A stretch of 60,502 nt of DNA from Desulfobacterales bacterium (GCA_028704555.1 JAQWFD010000023.1:1-60502), one strand, 5' to 3'. Shown: positions 44,783 to 54,152, counted from the first letter of the stretch. Numbers and translations: made by a program. The notes: generated by a model from the sequence alone, not told the origin.

Positions 44783-45679
44783 TTATTTATTTCTTCTAAT
44801 AATATATTCGGCAATGGCTCTTAACGGATCAGATCTGTTATCAAATTTATCAATCGCATTCAAGGCATTCCCGATGAGCTTTTCCGCTAGCACTTTAGAT
44901 TGATCGATACCCAGCACAAAGGGATAAGTACTTTTATTCCGATTCGCATCCATACCGGAAGCCTTGCCGGTAATCACCGGATCACCTTCAATATCCAGAA
45001 GATCATCGGCGACCTGAAATGCCAGCCCAATATATTCAGCATATTGTTTTAACTGATCAATCTGCTCGTCCGTTCCGCCGCCTATAATTGATCCGGTACT
45101 TACCGAGGCTTTGATCAGCGCCCCGGTTTTAAGCAAATGCATCTGTTCGAGTTTGTCTGGAGGAATCATTATACCTTCTGATGCCATATCCAGCATCTGG
45201 CCTTCAATCATTCCATGCCGCCCTGCAGCGCAGGCGGTCAAATGACATACGCTCAGCATTACTTTTTCAGATACCCGGTTTGTCATCAACGGGGATGACA
45301 GAACCTCAAAGCCCAGGGTCAACAGGGCATCACCTGCCAGAAGCGCCGTAGATTCGTCAAAAGCGATATGACACGTCGGCTTTCCCCGTCTCAGATGATC
45401 ATTATCCATGGAAGGCAGATCGTCATGAATCAGAGAATACGTATGGATCATCTCAAGCGCACAGGCAGGAGACAGGACATCTGCTGAATCACCGGATACG
45501 GCTTCGGCCGCTGCAATACACAGAATCGGCCGAATCCGCTTTCCACCCGCCATCAATGAATACGCCATTGCTTTCATCAGCCGGCTGGAATGATTATTGC
45601 TTTGAATCAAACGTTTCAGTTCGCAGTTGATCAGCGCTGATTTTTCGTTCAAGTATGCTTTCAGATCAAAATTCATCAT
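44783..45679 (-). CDS. ispA: Farnesyl/geranyl diphosphate synthase (short-chain polyprenyl synthetase)
   Basis: The 298-residue protein condenses IPP with allylic diphosphates. It shows GGKRIRPIL, the first Asp-rich motif LIHDDLPSMDNDHLRRGKP, GDALLTLGFEVLSS, and the second Asp-rich motif QVADDLLDIEG followed by GKASGMDANRNKSTYPF. The spacing of the first motif (DDLPSMDND) is that of the IspA group. The frame stays open to 45778, overlapping xseB, so I took the ATG at 45679 with GGAAAG ten bases before. It lies between xseB and dxs in the operon. Confidence 0.93.
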   Translation of the reverse strand: MMNFDLKAYLNEKSALINCELKRLIQSNNHSSRLMKAMAYSLMAGGKRIRPILCIAAAEAVSGDSADVLSPACALEMIHTYSLIHDDLPSMDNDHLRRGKPTCHIAFDESTALLAGDALLTLGFEVLSSPLMTNRVSEKVMLSVCHLTACAAGRHGMIEGQMLDMASEGIMIPPDKLEQMHLLKTGALIKASVSTGSIIGGGTDEQIDQLKQYAEYIGLAFQVADDLLDIEGDPVITGKASGMDANRNKSTYPFVLGIDQSKVLAEKLIGNALNAIDKFDNRSDPLRAIAEYIIRRNK

Positions 45680-45713
45680 GTTTCTCATACTTTCCGGACT
45701 TATCGGAGTCACA

Positions 45714-45977
45714 TTATAACGCCTTGTCATCAGGAATGTCCATATCGTCGTCAACCTCCGAAAAAAATGGTTTTTCAACGATTTCGCCGGCCTGATCTTT
45801 CGTCAGCAGGGTAATCTTCTGTTCAATCTCATCCAGTTGTTCCGAACATAGTTTTGAAACCCTGACACCTTCCTCAAATTTTTTTAATGCTTTTTCAAGC
45901 GGCAGGCCTTCAGATTCCAGTTCCTGAACAATTTGCTCAAAATGCTTCATTAATTGTTCAAACGTCTTTTTCGCCAT
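45714..45977 (-). CDS. xseB: Exodeoxyribonuclease VII small subunit
   Basis: The 87-residue protein has the family signature FEQLMKHFEQIVQELESEGLPLEKALKKFEEGV, then helices that pair with XseA, and an acidic tail (EVDDDMDIPDD). Exonuclease VII degrades single-stranded DNA from both ends, and several small subunits wrap the large one. It overlaps the end of xseA by 20 bp. Confidence 0.93.
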   Translation of the reverse strand: MAKKTFEQLMKHFEQIVQELESEGLPLEKALKKFEEGVRVSKLCSEQLDEIEQKITLLTKDQAGEIVEKPFFSEVDDDMDIPDDKAL

Positions 45978-47325
45978 TTGGTGTTTTCCCTTCTACCCGG
46001 CATACGAGAGACCCTTTTGAAAGAATAACTTCAAGATTCTGATCGATAGAGACATCATCTGCGTGTCTGACAACGACAGCGCCAGGCATCGTCCTGGTAA
46101 TGCTGTATCCTCTTGAGAGGATGGCAACCGGATTCAAGGCTTCCAGTATAGAAGACTTTTCACGGAGCATCATTTTTTTACGATTGAGATACGTGCGGAT
46201 AGCATGCACAAGGTTCCCGGTCAACTGGTCCAGTTTTCCATGCCAGTATGATATGCTTTTTGCAGGATTATTTGAAAGCAGCCGGTCAATATTCCAGGAA
46301 AGATATTGCGCTTTCTGCCTTTCAATGTGCCTGAACGATCGGATCATCCGTGACGTGTAATCATCGATCCGAATCCGTGAATCCTGAATTTTTTTCCCCG
46401 GGTGAACCAGTCGATCCGTCATGTCGGTCAGCCGGGATCTGATCCGTTCAACACATCGGTCAAATGTTGCCGAAAGCAGGGAGGATAACCCCTTGATTTT
46501 AAGTTCAAGCTCCTGCCTGACCGGGACAGCCAGCTCTGCAGCAGCTGAGGGAGTAGGGGCCCTGAGGTCTGCAACAAAATCGGAAATACTGAAATCGGTT
46601 TCATGTCCGATTGCAGAAATAATCGGGATTTGAGAGGCAAATACCGCACGGGCCACTATTTCGGAATTAAAGGCCTGGAGATCTTCCAGAGATCCGCCCC
46701 CCCGGGCCAGTATGGCCAGATCTGAAGAGGCGTGGCAATTCATCAGCGCAATGGCCCTGACAATTTCAATATCAGCGCCCTTTCCCTGAACTCTGACCGG
46801 TATGACTTCAAGATGAATATTTGGACAACGCCGGGTGACGACATTGATAATATCATGAACCACGGCACCGGTAGGGGACGTAATGACAGTAATTTTTCGG
46901 GGAAGAAACGGCAGGGGCTTTTTATATTGATCATCAAAAAGTCCTTCCTCGCCGAGACGCTTTTTTAACTGTTCAAAAGCAACCTGGAGCGCTCCGATGC
47001 CTTTGGGTTCGAGATATTCAAATATAACCTGATAGGTTCCCCGGGGTTCATACACACTGATTCGACCCAGTCCGGTAACATGAAGTCCATCTTCCGGCTG
47101 AAATTTCATGCTGCGGTTCTGGCCCCGAAACATGACCGAACTGATCTGGGCCTGTTCATCTTTTAATGTAAAATAATAATGCCCGGAAACAGGCATTCTG
47201 AAATTGGATATTTCACCGGTCAACCAGATCAGCGGATAATGTGCTTCAAGCAGACGCTTGATATCAGATGTGAATTCTGAAACGGTCAGTATGCGGTTTG
47301 CTGAATGATTATCGTTTAAAATCAC
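45958..47325 (-). CDS. xseA: Exodeoxyribonuclease VII large subunit
   Basis: The 455-residue protein starts with an OB-fold domain (LTVSEFTSDIKRLLEAHYPLIWLTGEISNF), followed by the catalytic region with ITVITSPTGAVVHDIINVVTRRCP, ILARGGGSLEDLQAFN, SAIGHETDFSISDFVADLRAPTPSAAAELAVP, and a long coiled-coil C-terminus. The start codon is GTG at 47325; no clear ribosome site precedes it. It begins the run xseA-xseB-ispA-dxs-tlyA. The small gene at 47546 lies 220 bp upstream on the same strand. Confidence 0.94.
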   Translation of the reverse strand: MILNDNHSANRILTVSEFTSDIKRLLEAHYPLIWLTGEISNFRMPVSGHYYFTLKDEQAQISSVMFRGQNRSMKFQPEDGLHVTGLGRISVYEPRGTYQVIFEYLEPKGIGALQVAFEQLKKRLGEEGLFDDQYKKPLPFLPRKITVITSPTGAVVHDIINVVTRRCPNIHLEVIPVRVQGKGADIEIVRAIALMNCHASSDLAILARGGGSLEDLQAFNSEIVARAVFASQIPIISAIGHETDFSISDFVADLRAPTPSAAAELAVPVRQELELKIKGLSSLLSATFDRCVERIRSRLTDMTDRLVHPGKKIQDSRIRIDDYTSRMIRSFRHIERQKAQYLSWNIDRLLSNNPAKSISYWHGKLDQLTGNLVHAIRTYLNRKKMMLREKSSILEALNPVAILSRGYSITRTMPGAVVVRHADDVSIDQNLEVILSKGSLVCRVEGKTPNGEKDV

Positions 47326-47545
47326 AATATGGGTTTTTCTGTGAAATTAATTGTAAAAATTATGGGTCAGATCAGATATAATCCTGTATGACCTTGATAT
47401 GAAATGGCATGGACAAGATTTAGCATAGATGCACCGGCCGTTCAATCTTTTAATCATATGATAAGGCCGTCCGGGTACACATAAAAATAACGTCTGATAA
47501 TAAATATTACGTAAACTTTTATTTATTCCCGAAAATCCGCGGCGT

Positions 47546-47815
47546 TCAGGCCCCTTTTTCCCCTTCGATAACCTCTCGGATCGCTGGCAGAATATATATA
47601 TCATCAAAGGACAGTTTGCTGAGGACGGACGCGATGAGCCTGATTTTTTTTCGTATCGGCAGATGCTTATCCATCACAAGCACATTTTTGTCTCTGATAA
47701 TGCAAAATCCGCTTTGTATATTGATGCCGGCATTGCGAAAACTTTTCTCCAGAACGGATATTTCAAGCCTTTCTGCCAGATCTTTCAAATGCTGATATGT
47801 CTGTTCCGGTTTCAT
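47546..47815 (-). CDS. Small conserved-looking protein of unknown function
   Basis: I do not recognise a named family. The 89-residue product is soluble, basic in its middle (HLPIRKKIRLIASVLSKL) and has an alternating strand pattern (GFCIIRDKNVLVMDKH). It looks like a real gene: steady codon use, AGG eight bases before the ATG, and I recall similar short proteins in deltaproteobacteria. It lies 220 bp upstream of xseA on the same strand and may be the first gene of that transcript. Confidence 0.55.
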   Translation of the reverse strand: MKPEQTYQHLKDLAERLEISVLEKSFRNAGINIQSGFCIIRDKNVLVMDKHLPIRKKIRLIASVLSKLSFDDIYILPAIREVIEGEKGA

Positions 47816-48032
47816 AAAAAGACCTGTGTTATCAAGGGTTCAGGCTGCATCTGCGCTTATAATGAGAAGCTGTTTTTGATCGAGCCCTCATGGCTCCGTA
47901 CCATAATGCTTGAATTTGCTTTATCATGCATTATAGTTATGATAAATTAAAATTTCTTAAAAAGAAAATCCTGAAACATTTCAGCGTATATTGTGTTAAA
48001 CATTTTATTATACATCATAACAGGAGGTTATA

Positions 48033-48737
48033 ATGGAAACTTTTCCACTCAAAAGCACACAGGCACAGGTTCAGGTCAATGAATTTGTCCGAAGTGTATA
48101 CAACTGGATGGCGATCGGCCTTGCGTTAACCGGATTTGTGGCCTTTTACGTATCCAACAGCGAAACCATGCTGAGCCTGATATTCGGCAATAAGCTTGTG
48201 TTTTTCGGACTGATCATCGGGGAGCTGGCCCTGGTTTTTTCCATCAGCGCCCGGGTTCATAAAATGCAGGCGTCTACCGCCACCGGGCTCTTTGTGCTGT
48301 ACGCCGCCCTGAACGGGGCAACGCTGTCTGCCATATTTCTTGCCTACACAAGAAGCTCCATTGCATCAACCTTTTTCATCTGTGCGGGCACATTTATCGC
48401 ATGCAGTGTTTACGGATCGACCACGAAACGGGATCTGACCTCCATGGGCGGTTTCATGATGATGGGCCTGATCGGCATTGTCATCGCCTCTGTGGTGAAC
48501 ATCTTTCTCAAAAGCAGCGGCATGAGCATGATCATCAGCTACATCGGAGTCATTGTGTTTGTCGGATTAACCGCCTACGATACCCAGAAAATCAAAATGA
48601 TGGCGGCCACTCAACCGGCTGACCTGGAAGCCGGGGCTATCCGAAAAGGGGCAATTCTGGGGGCGTTGAGCCTGTATCTGGATTTTATCAACCTGTTCCT
48701 GATGCTGCTGAGGATATTCGGCGGGAATCGGGAGTAA
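48033..48737 (+). CDS. Bax inhibitor-1/YccA family membrane protein
   Basis: The 234-residue protein has seven hydrophobic segments, beginning after VRSVYNWMAIGLALTGFVAFYV and ending with ILGALSLYLDFINLFLMLLRIFGGNRE. The signature YDTQKIK and the C-terminal DFINLFL..LR are typical of the BI-1/YbhL/YccA family, inner-membrane proteins thought to leak calcium or protons and, for YccA, to modulate FtsH. AGGAGG lies six bases before the ATG. It stands alone, convergent with the glycosyltransferases. Confidence 0.92.
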   Translation: METFPLKSTQAQVQVNEFVRSVYNWMAIGLALTGFVAFYVSNSETMLSLIFGNKLVFFGLIIGELALVFSISARVHKMQASTATGLFVLYAALNGATLSAIFLAYTRSSIASTFFICAGTFIACSVYGSTTKRDLTSMGGFMMMGLIGIVIASVVNIFLKSSGMSMIISYIGVIVFVGLTAYDTQKIKMMAATQPADLEAGAIRKGAILGALSLYLDFINLFLMLLRIFGGNRE

Positions 48738-48760
48738 ACTGCCCTGCCCTTTTTTGGGTG

Positions 48761-49723
48761 TCAGCCGGCGAATGCTTTACGTATTTGCCGGCTGATACGG
48801 CAGGGTAAACGGATCAGAAGGCAGGTAAGACATAAAAATATATTTTTCCCGAAATCCTTACCCACCCGCATCAATAATTTCCCACCGCATCGAAATCCCA
48901 GGCATCCTATCACAACCGGCATTGACAATCGATACACTCCGGTTGCATATTTTTCAAAAAGCCTGTAACCGCTCACGTGAAAGTGTATCAATGATTGAAT
49001 GGGCTTTTCTTCACTGCTTTTCCCAACGTAATGGGTTAATGATGTTTGCGGATAATATACGACTTTCCAGCCATTTTTCCACATTTGTCTGCACCAGTCC
49101 GCATCTTCCCAATACATGAAAAACCGCTCATCCATCATTCCGGCAGTTTCTATAGCCTTTCTTCTGACAACCATACAGGCTCCGGAAACCCAATCCACTT
49201 CGACAGGATTTAAGCCGTTACTTTTTTGGGTAAGAATGTTTTTACGCGTAAACCGATTATTTGGAAACCATTTGCTGATAATTGACGTACGTCCGAACAA
49301 TCCCGTGAGGGCATTTGGGAAGGATCTGGCAGAGCCTTGAACGGATCCGTCTTTTTCCAGGATTCTGGGGCCGATTATTCCGATATCGGGTTTTTTCTCC
49401 ATATACGCCAGAACCCGGACAAAAAAATTATCCAGCACGATGGAATCCGGATTTAATAAAACCACGTACGGCGCTTTTCCAGCCTTCAACCCAAGATTGA
49501 CCGCTCTGGCAAACCCCATATTAACGCTGTTTTTAATAAATGTTACCTGAGGAAACAAGGTAGCAATTCGATCAGCATCATCTCTGGAGTTATTATCTAA
49601 TATCACGATATGAACAGCCAGATGCCCGATATGGGCATAAATGGTTTCAAGATTTTTTATCAGATAACTGGTGCTGTTATAATTAACAATAATGATATCA
49701 AATATATAATTATTGGATTTCAT
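48761..49723 (-). CDS. Family 2 glycosyltransferase, rhamnosyltransferase (WbbL)-like
   Basis: About 320 residues. The GT-A fold is seen in DIIIVNYNSTSYLIKNLETI, ILDNNSRDDADRIA, NSVNMGFARAVNLGLKAG, VLLNPDSIVLDN (the DXD-like site), VDWVSGACMVVRRKAIETAGMMDERFFMYWEDADWCRQM and a C-terminal amphipathic or membrane-associated part. This pattern is that of dTDP-rhamnosyltransferases and related enzymes of surface polysaccharide synthesis. Neither the ATG at 49723 nor one near 49783 has a good ribosome site. It follows the second glycosyltransferase gene on the same strand. Confidence 0.88.
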   Translation of the reverse strand: MKSNNYIFDIIIVNYNSTSYLIKNLETIYAHIGHLAVHIVILDNNSRDDADRIATLFPQVTFIKNSVNMGFARAVNLGLKAGKAPYVVLLNPDSIVLDNFFVRVLAYMEKKPDIGIIGPRILEKDGSVQGSARSFPNALTGLFGRTSIISKWFPNNRFTRKNILTQKSNGLNPVEVDWVSGACMVVRRKAIETAGMMDERFFMYWEDADWCRQMWKNGWKVVYYPQTSLTHYVGKSSEEKPIQSLIHFHVSGYRLFEKYATGVYRLSMPVVIGCLGFRCGGKLLMRVGKDFGKNIFLCLTCLLIRLPCRISRQIRKAFAG

Positions 49724-49826
49724 TTTATCAAAAGCAATTCTTTGATTATTGCAGCAAATAAGTCGACCGTCAGTTGGCATCATGTTGTATTTTTGTTTTA
49801 AATTTTTTAGGATTTTCCGTTGAAGA

Positions 49827-50765
49827 TCAAATTTTCAGGATCAGGCCTATATTTCTTAAAAATCCAATCTTGAAGAAACGATATCTGAAAATATAGCAAA
49901 GTCTCAGCAGATAAGGATAGGTTGATAACTGTCCGTAACACCTGACAAGTTGGGCCTGTTCCGGGGAAAGTCTGCCAGCAAATCTCTCGACAAACGCCCT
50001 TGCCTGCGCTTGAGCCCGTAACAAAGATATTTTCACGTTTCCATCAGAATCGATAGCCCGTTCAATTAAAAAAGGCAGCCCCCAGTGTTTTGCCCCCACG
50101 GCGTTATTACCGTGCTGTCGATAGAGTACGGTCGGTTGGGCAATATGGCTGATATTTCCAAACGCAGCAGCAACAAGCGCAATCCACCAGTCGTGCATCA
50201 TGGCCCCCTGGGGGATGGGGCATGCCAAATTCCGCAATCTTCGATTGATCATCACGGTGCAGCCGGTCACTACGTTTTGATTGAGCAGGTGATGAAGTTT
50301 CTCCCGGTATTCAGGACATATATTCTGATATCTCCAAAAAGAATCCGAGATAATATTCAGGTTTTTATCTGCAACCTTAAGATCGGTGTGGACCAGAACA
50401 GGGGTATCTTTGCCAACCCTGGTTTCAACGGTTAGCATCTCTTTGAGGGTTATTTCAATTTTATCAGGCAGCCAGATATCATCCTGATCACAAAACATGA
50501 CATAATCAGAAGAAGACTGATCCAAAAGTTTTCCAAAACCTGCCGACGCCCCTGCCCGGCATCCATCGTTAATTTCTATGAAAATTTTTTCAGGATTTTT
50601 TTTTCCATATTGTTTTATTAGATCAGGCGTTTGATCTGAAGAGCGGTCATCTCTTATGATCAGACGCCAGGTTTTGTATGTCTGGTTTAAAATTGAATCA
50701 ATCTGGGCCGATACATTTTCGGCACCGTTATACGTGGACAGAATAACTTCAACAACTGGATTCAT
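49827..50765 (-). CDS. Family 2 glycosyltransferase
   Basis: The 312-residue protein has VEVILSTYNGAENVSAQIDSILNQTY, RDDRSSDQTPDLIKQY, VMFCDQDDIWLPDKI (the DXD site), NVVTGCTVMINRRL and MMHDWWIALVAAAFG, which match the family-2 branch of rhamnosyl- and related transferases. A hydrophobic C-terminus suggests membrane association. Start at the ATG 50765; an upstream TTG is possible. Together with the neighbour at 48761 it probably builds O-antigen or capsule; other genes of such a cluster are absent, so this looks like a small or split locus. Confidence 0.88.
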   Translation of the reverse strand: MNPVVEVILSTYNGAENVSAQIDSILNQTYKTWRLIIRDDRSSDQTPDLIKQYGKKNPEKIFIEINDGCRAGASAGFGKLLDQSSSDYVMFCDQDDIWLPDKIEITLKEMLTVETRVGKDTPVLVHTDLKVADKNLNIISDSFWRYQNICPEYREKLHHLLNQNVVTGCTVMINRRLRNLACPIPQGAMMHDWWIALVAAAFGNISHIAQPTVLYRQHGNNAVGAKHWGLPFLIERAIDSDGNVKISLLRAQAQARAFVERFAGRLSPEQAQLVRCYGQLSTYPYLLRLCYIFRYRFFKIGFLRNIGLILKI

Positions 50766-50917
50766 AACCAAATCTCAATACTGAGATACAGCCGGATTAC
50801 AGGGTTAAACCCTCTGGAAATTTTCCTCATAACAGGGACAACCCTCCGGCCTCTTGGGGGAGGACACGGACAGGTGCTATCGATCCGGTGAGCAATAATA
50901 TAATGAAAAAAATCCGG

Positions 50918-51667
50918 TTAAAACGTAAAGTCGTTGGGAATGGCTATTTTCTTCTCAGGTCGAGGCATTTTGGCCGCCTTCATTCTGTTCGCCAGACCCT
51001 GAAGATTTGCCAGCGAAAAAAAATGGGCATAAATCAAGGCCAGCAGACCGGTGTTACGCAGGTGCATGAATTTTTCGGATTCCAGGGCGTTTAATTTCTG
51101 CTCGTCAACGCGCACCAATCCCTCGATTTTAACGGCTTTGTCCTTATCCGTCTGGAGCTGAAGCGCCAGGGGGGCCAGCAATTCGTATTCGGTCAGCGTA
51201 TCGCACAGTTTTTTGCTCATCAGGGCTGATTTCTGATATTCTGTCACAAACGACATGGCTTTTTCCAGGGCCGGCGCCTTCTCACCCTCAGCGGTAAACA
51301 AAGGCTCCCCACCGGTATCGGCCAGCAGGCCGCTCTTTTCATCGATGCACAGGACATATTTTTCCGAATCCCCGGATGATGCAAACACAAACGGGTAGCG
51401 TCTGAAAGTCGCCGGCACATAATCAGACACCCACCGGCCTGCCGGGTCCACGAACAGATTTTGTCCCTGGGTCAGCCCGAGCAGTGCAAAAACACCGTAT
51501 TCTTCCTGCGATTTAATAAAAACGATCGGGAACCGGTGAATTACCGACGAAAATTCGGAAGCTACCAGCGGTACTAAATTCTGTTTTGCTGCAAAGGCAT
51601 ATGAAGACAAAGGCAAAAGCGTTTTTTTACCGTGGCGCTCGGCAGAAACAGGAAAAATCTCTGACAT
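50918..51667 (-). CDS. SapC family protein
   Basis: The 249-residue protein matches the SapC family (PF07277-type): YAFAAKQNLVPLVASEFSSV, FPIVFIKSQEEYGVFALLGL, DPAGRWVSDYVPATFRRYPF, and late LEALNALESEKFMHLRNTGLLALIYAHFFSL-type sequence. SapC was linked to surface (S-) layer and peptide-handling loci, and the molecular function is unknown. GGAG lies seven bases before the ATG at 51667. No membrane segment or signal peptide is clear. The neighbouring gene encodes a likely secreted protease. Confidence 0.85.
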   Translation of the reverse strand: MSEIFPVSAERHGKKTLLPLSSYAFAAKQNLVPLVASEFSSVIHRFPIVFIKSQEEYGVFALLGLTQGQNLFVDPAGRWVSDYVPATFRRYPFVFASSGDSEKYVLCIDEKSGLLADTGGEPLFTAEGEKAPALEKAMSFVTEYQKSALMSKKLCDTLTEYELLAPLALQLQTDKDKAVKIEGLVRVDEQKLNALESEKFMHLRNTGLLALIYAHFFSLANLQGLANRMKAAKMPRPEKKIAIPNDFTF

Positions 51668-51836
51668 ATAAAACTCCATCAACGTAGGTTAAGGTCAACT
51701 TAACGATAATCGGACAAATTAACTCTTCATAAGAAAAAAATTATGTTAGTACTTTTGCAGAAAAAAATCAAGCGCCACAAAAAAATCGCCCCGATAACAA
51801 CCGGCTGCTGTGTTGCCCGCTTCTGCCTGCCGATAG

Positions 51837-53036
51837 CTACGCCCAATCATCATCTATAATCGTTCGTTGTGCAGTGAGTGTGATTTGCCCGTCCGAAAAC
51901 GATCCACCAACAGGATTGCTGATCTCAAGGTAAAAAATTTCATCCGGCTCTTCCAGGTTATCCCCGATCACTTCCACGGGAATGACGGCCTGATATTCAT
52001 TCTCATACAATAATAATGTGCCCTGAGTGCCAATAAAATCATCGCCGGCTTTTGCCGTTCCATCTAATGTCCGATAATCGACACTCAGAATTTGATCTCC
52101 CGAGTCGCGTTCCCCATTGAACTCAACCAGAAAATAAACCAGACTTGTTCCCGCATCGCCTTCTGAGATGGTCTTCTGGACCTCACCTGCACAACTCGGG
52201 GCATCCGGATAATGCGCGCGCAGAGACTGATCAATCCAGTCATCAAAATAAGATATGTTTTGCCAGAAAGCAATCTCCCCAAAGCTGCTGTTAGACGCAT
52301 CATCAATATCAGGAGAAAAATCTGAGGTACTTAAACTTGCCGTATAATCAGCCACCCCTGCGATTTGACCGTCAATAAAGGCAGGCCCGCCACTATCCCC
52401 GGGCGCAATCAGTCCCTCATTCGCCCCCAGGCCCGTATGTGAATACGACAGCCACTCGCCGAGCGCATCCTCACCGGAAAAGCCGCTGTCAAAATCAGAT
52501 ACCCAGAGGGATTCAGAAACCGGAGACCATGCCATGGTAGAGCCAAGGCTCAATTTCAAGTCTCCCGCATCACCATCCATGGTATTTTGCGCCTTGATTC
52601 GAACAGGCTCACTGACAATTGCCGGCACCGTACCCGCCAGACCGGTGCCCTGCAGGCCATAGCCCACCATTGTAAATATTTGGCCTGGTTCAGGCTGCTG
52701 ATGGTACAAAGCATAGCGGTCTATATCCGCAGGCACTGAATCAGTCAGCCACAACAAAGCCAAATCAGAGTTGGCATCAGCGGGATCATATTCCGGATGA
52801 ATCAACGCATCAGAAATCTGATAGCTTACCAGGCCGGCAGCCGCATCAAAAAGCACACTTCCCGTCGATAAATCATTACCTTCTATCAAGTGCGCTACAG
52901 TTAATATCGCCTGCCCATCATAGAGCAAGGCCCCTGTGCCATACAAGCCGCCGATCGATATACGCACTACACCATCGTAGCCCTCGCCGGGCAGTACCGT
53001 ATTAAGATCGCTATTAACATTGAGCGTTGTAACCAT
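51837..53036 (-). CDS. Trypsin-like serine protease with Calx-beta domain
   Basis: About 399 residues. The S1 fold carries the catalytic triad: TVAHLIEG (His), NSDLALLWL (Asp) and APGDSGGPAFIDGQIAGVADYT (Ser). Residues ~290-395 form a Calx-beta domain (YRTLDGTAKAGDDFIGTQGTL, DEIFYLEISNPVGG), a calcium-binding adhesion module. The ATG at 53036 has AAAGG eight bases upstream. There is no Sec or Tat signal, which together with Calx-beta is typical of proteins exported by type I (ABC) systems, although no exporter gene is near. It is probably extracellular. Confidence 0.85.
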   Translation of the reverse strand: MVTTLNVNSDLNTVLPGEGYDGVVRISIGGLYGTGALLYDGQAILTVAHLIEGNDLSTGSVLFDAAAGLVSYQISDALIHPEYDPADANSDLALLWLTDSVPADIDRYALYHQQPEPGQIFTMVGYGLQGTGLAGTVPAIVSEPVRIKAQNTMDGDAGDLKLSLGSTMAWSPVSESLWVSDFDSGFSGEDALGEWLSYSHTGLGANEGLIAPGDSGGPAFIDGQIAGVADYTASLSTSDFSPDIDDASNSSFGEIAFWQNISYFDDWIDQSLRAHYPDAPSCAGEVQKTISEGDAGTSLVYFLVEFNGERDSGDQILSVDYRTLDGTAKAGDDFIGTQGTLLLYENEYQAVIPVEVIGDNLEEPDEIFYLEISNPVGGSFSDGQITLTAQRTIIDDDWA

Positions 53037-53135
53037 AAACAAAACCTTTTTTTACATGAAAATTTCAATTTCTTTATCAGTTGGCATAAACTAAAACAAG
53101 AATGTTTTCGAATAATTATAGAATTGTCCCCTCCC

Positions 53136-53290
53136 CTTCAAAAAAATCAGCCGCGGATTTACGCAGATTTACGCAGATAAAAAAAATCCGTGCCAATCCG
53201 CGTAAATCCGCGGCAAAAAATGCGTGAAAAGCAATGCCGACGGACGGTAAGAAAGAAACACGCAATTTCAACCCCGTCCCCGTTTCCTTC
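53136..53290 (+). repeat. Repeat R, copy 1 (foldback type)
   Basis: The 15-base arm GCCGCGGATTTACGC (53150-53164) pairs perfectly with GCGTAAATCCGCGGC (53200-53214). A conserved tail follows: TGCGTG, GCAATGCCGACGGACGGTAA, GAAAGAAACACGCAATTTCA, CCCCGTCCCCGTTT. It lies directly downstream of mazF. Confidence 0.8.
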
Positions 53291-53294
53291 TATA

Positions 53295-53624
53295 TTAAAA
53301 AGCGAACAATCGTTGCAAAGCCGATATGACTTCTGCCTGGGCTTTGGAATCGATCGTACCAAATTTTTTTACTAATCGGATTTTATCGATCGTACGTATC
53401 TGATCTAAAACGATTTGACCTTTTTTCTTTTTAAATGTGCATGGTATTCGAGTCGGATAATCCTTATCGGCAGAAGTCATCGGGGCTATTATAACAGTAC
53501 GGATATGACGGTTCATCTCGTCAGGTGAAATTACCAGGCACGGTCTGGTTTTTTGTATTTCAGCGCCAACAGTCGGATCCAGATTTATTAAATAGACATC
53601 GAAGCGCTTAATTACCATTGCCAT
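53295..53624 (-). CDS. mazF: MazF/PemK family mRNA interferase toxin
   Basis: The 109-residue toxin has RFDVYLINLDPTVGAEIQKTRPCLVISPDEMN with the conserved Arg before PCLV, TVIIAPMTSADKDYPTR and LDQIRTIDKIRLVKKFG, all typical of MazF. It cuts RNA at short sequences when not bound by its antitoxin. Length and motifs are intact. It overlaps the antitoxin gene by 13 bp. The start is the ATG at 53624, with 53618 as an alternative. Confidence 0.93.
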   Translation of the reverse strand: MAMVIKRFDVYLINLDPTVGAEIQKTRPCLVISPDEMNRHIRTVIIAPMTSADKDYPTRIPCTFKKKKGQIVLDQIRTIDKIRLVKKFGTIDSKAQAEVISALQRLFAF

Positions 53625-53866
53625 TCTTCCTCATCCCATGAACTCAGTACGTTTTCATCCCCGATCAGAGGTGTGTCGTCGCCCTTTTCCGCCATTGCCT
53701 TAAAAGCATTGTCCCAGCCTTCCCTGGAATTTTTTACCGGGCGTATGATGATTTGATTTTTCTCAACCTCTATTTCAACATCATCCTTAATTCCGGTTTG
53801 TTCAAGTATCGGTTTTGGAATACGCAATCCCTGTGAATTACCAATTTTTATAACACGCGCTCTCAT
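53612..53866 (-). CDS. mazE: MazE-type AbrB-fold antitoxin
   Basis: The 84-residue protein starts with the swapped-hairpin DNA-binding domain (RARVIKIGNSQGLRIPKPILEQTGI, residues ~2-26) and ends in an acidic, Trp-rich tail (SSWDEEEWQW) that should occupy the toxin's active site. The ATG at 53866 has AGGGG at proper spacing; a longer frame exists but starts inside repeat-flank DNA. An inverted repeat upstream is a likely operator for self-repression. Confidence 0.92.
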   Translation of the reverse strand: MRARVIKIGNSQGLRIPKPILEQTGIKDDVEIEVEKNQIIIRPVKNSREGWDNAFKAMAEKGDDTPLIGDENVLSSWDEEEWQW

Positions 53867-53884
53867 AGACTGTCCCCTTGATAA

Positions 53885-53911
53885 GTTTGTAAATACATTG
53901 TAATTACAAAC
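53885..53911 (-). promoter_or_regulatory. Candidate mazE operator
   Basis: GTTTGTAA (53885-53892) and TTACAAAC (53904-53911) form an 8-bp inverted repeat with an 11-bp spacer, about 20 bp upstream of the mazE start. AbrB-type antitoxins usually repress their own promoter by binding such palindromes. Confidence 0.5.
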
Positions 53912-53936
53912 ACCGAAAAAATCAAGGACTGGATGC

Positions 53937-54060
53937 AAAAAAATCAGCCGCGGATTTACGCAGATTTACGCGGATAAAAAAAAGATCCGCGGCAAAAAAA
54001 GGTGTGCTAAATCAATGCGGGCGTGAGGTAAAAAAACGCGCAATTTAAACACCGTTTTCT
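53937..54060 (+). repeat. Repeat R, copy 2
   Basis: A shortened version of the foldback: GCCGCGGAT and ATCCGCGGC form a 9-bp stem, followed by the tail with GTGTGCTAA, ATCAATGCGGGCGTGAGG and ACGCGCAATTTAAACACCG. It lies between the mazE promoter and relE. Confidence 0.8.
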
Positions 54061-54152
54061 CCACGGATTTGAAGAGGAGAGTTGTCCCTGGGTTTGAGTT
54101 GACACACTGGGGGCAAAAGAGATACACTATGCTCATTTACAAGGAGGTACTA

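Noticed and set aside
53190..53375. Short frames formed by repeat R (also 57614-57883 and 57685-57867)
   Set aside because: Their products are translations of the repeat in various frames (for example KPRKSAAKK), with stops and frames that vary between copies; I see no sign of selection for a protein.
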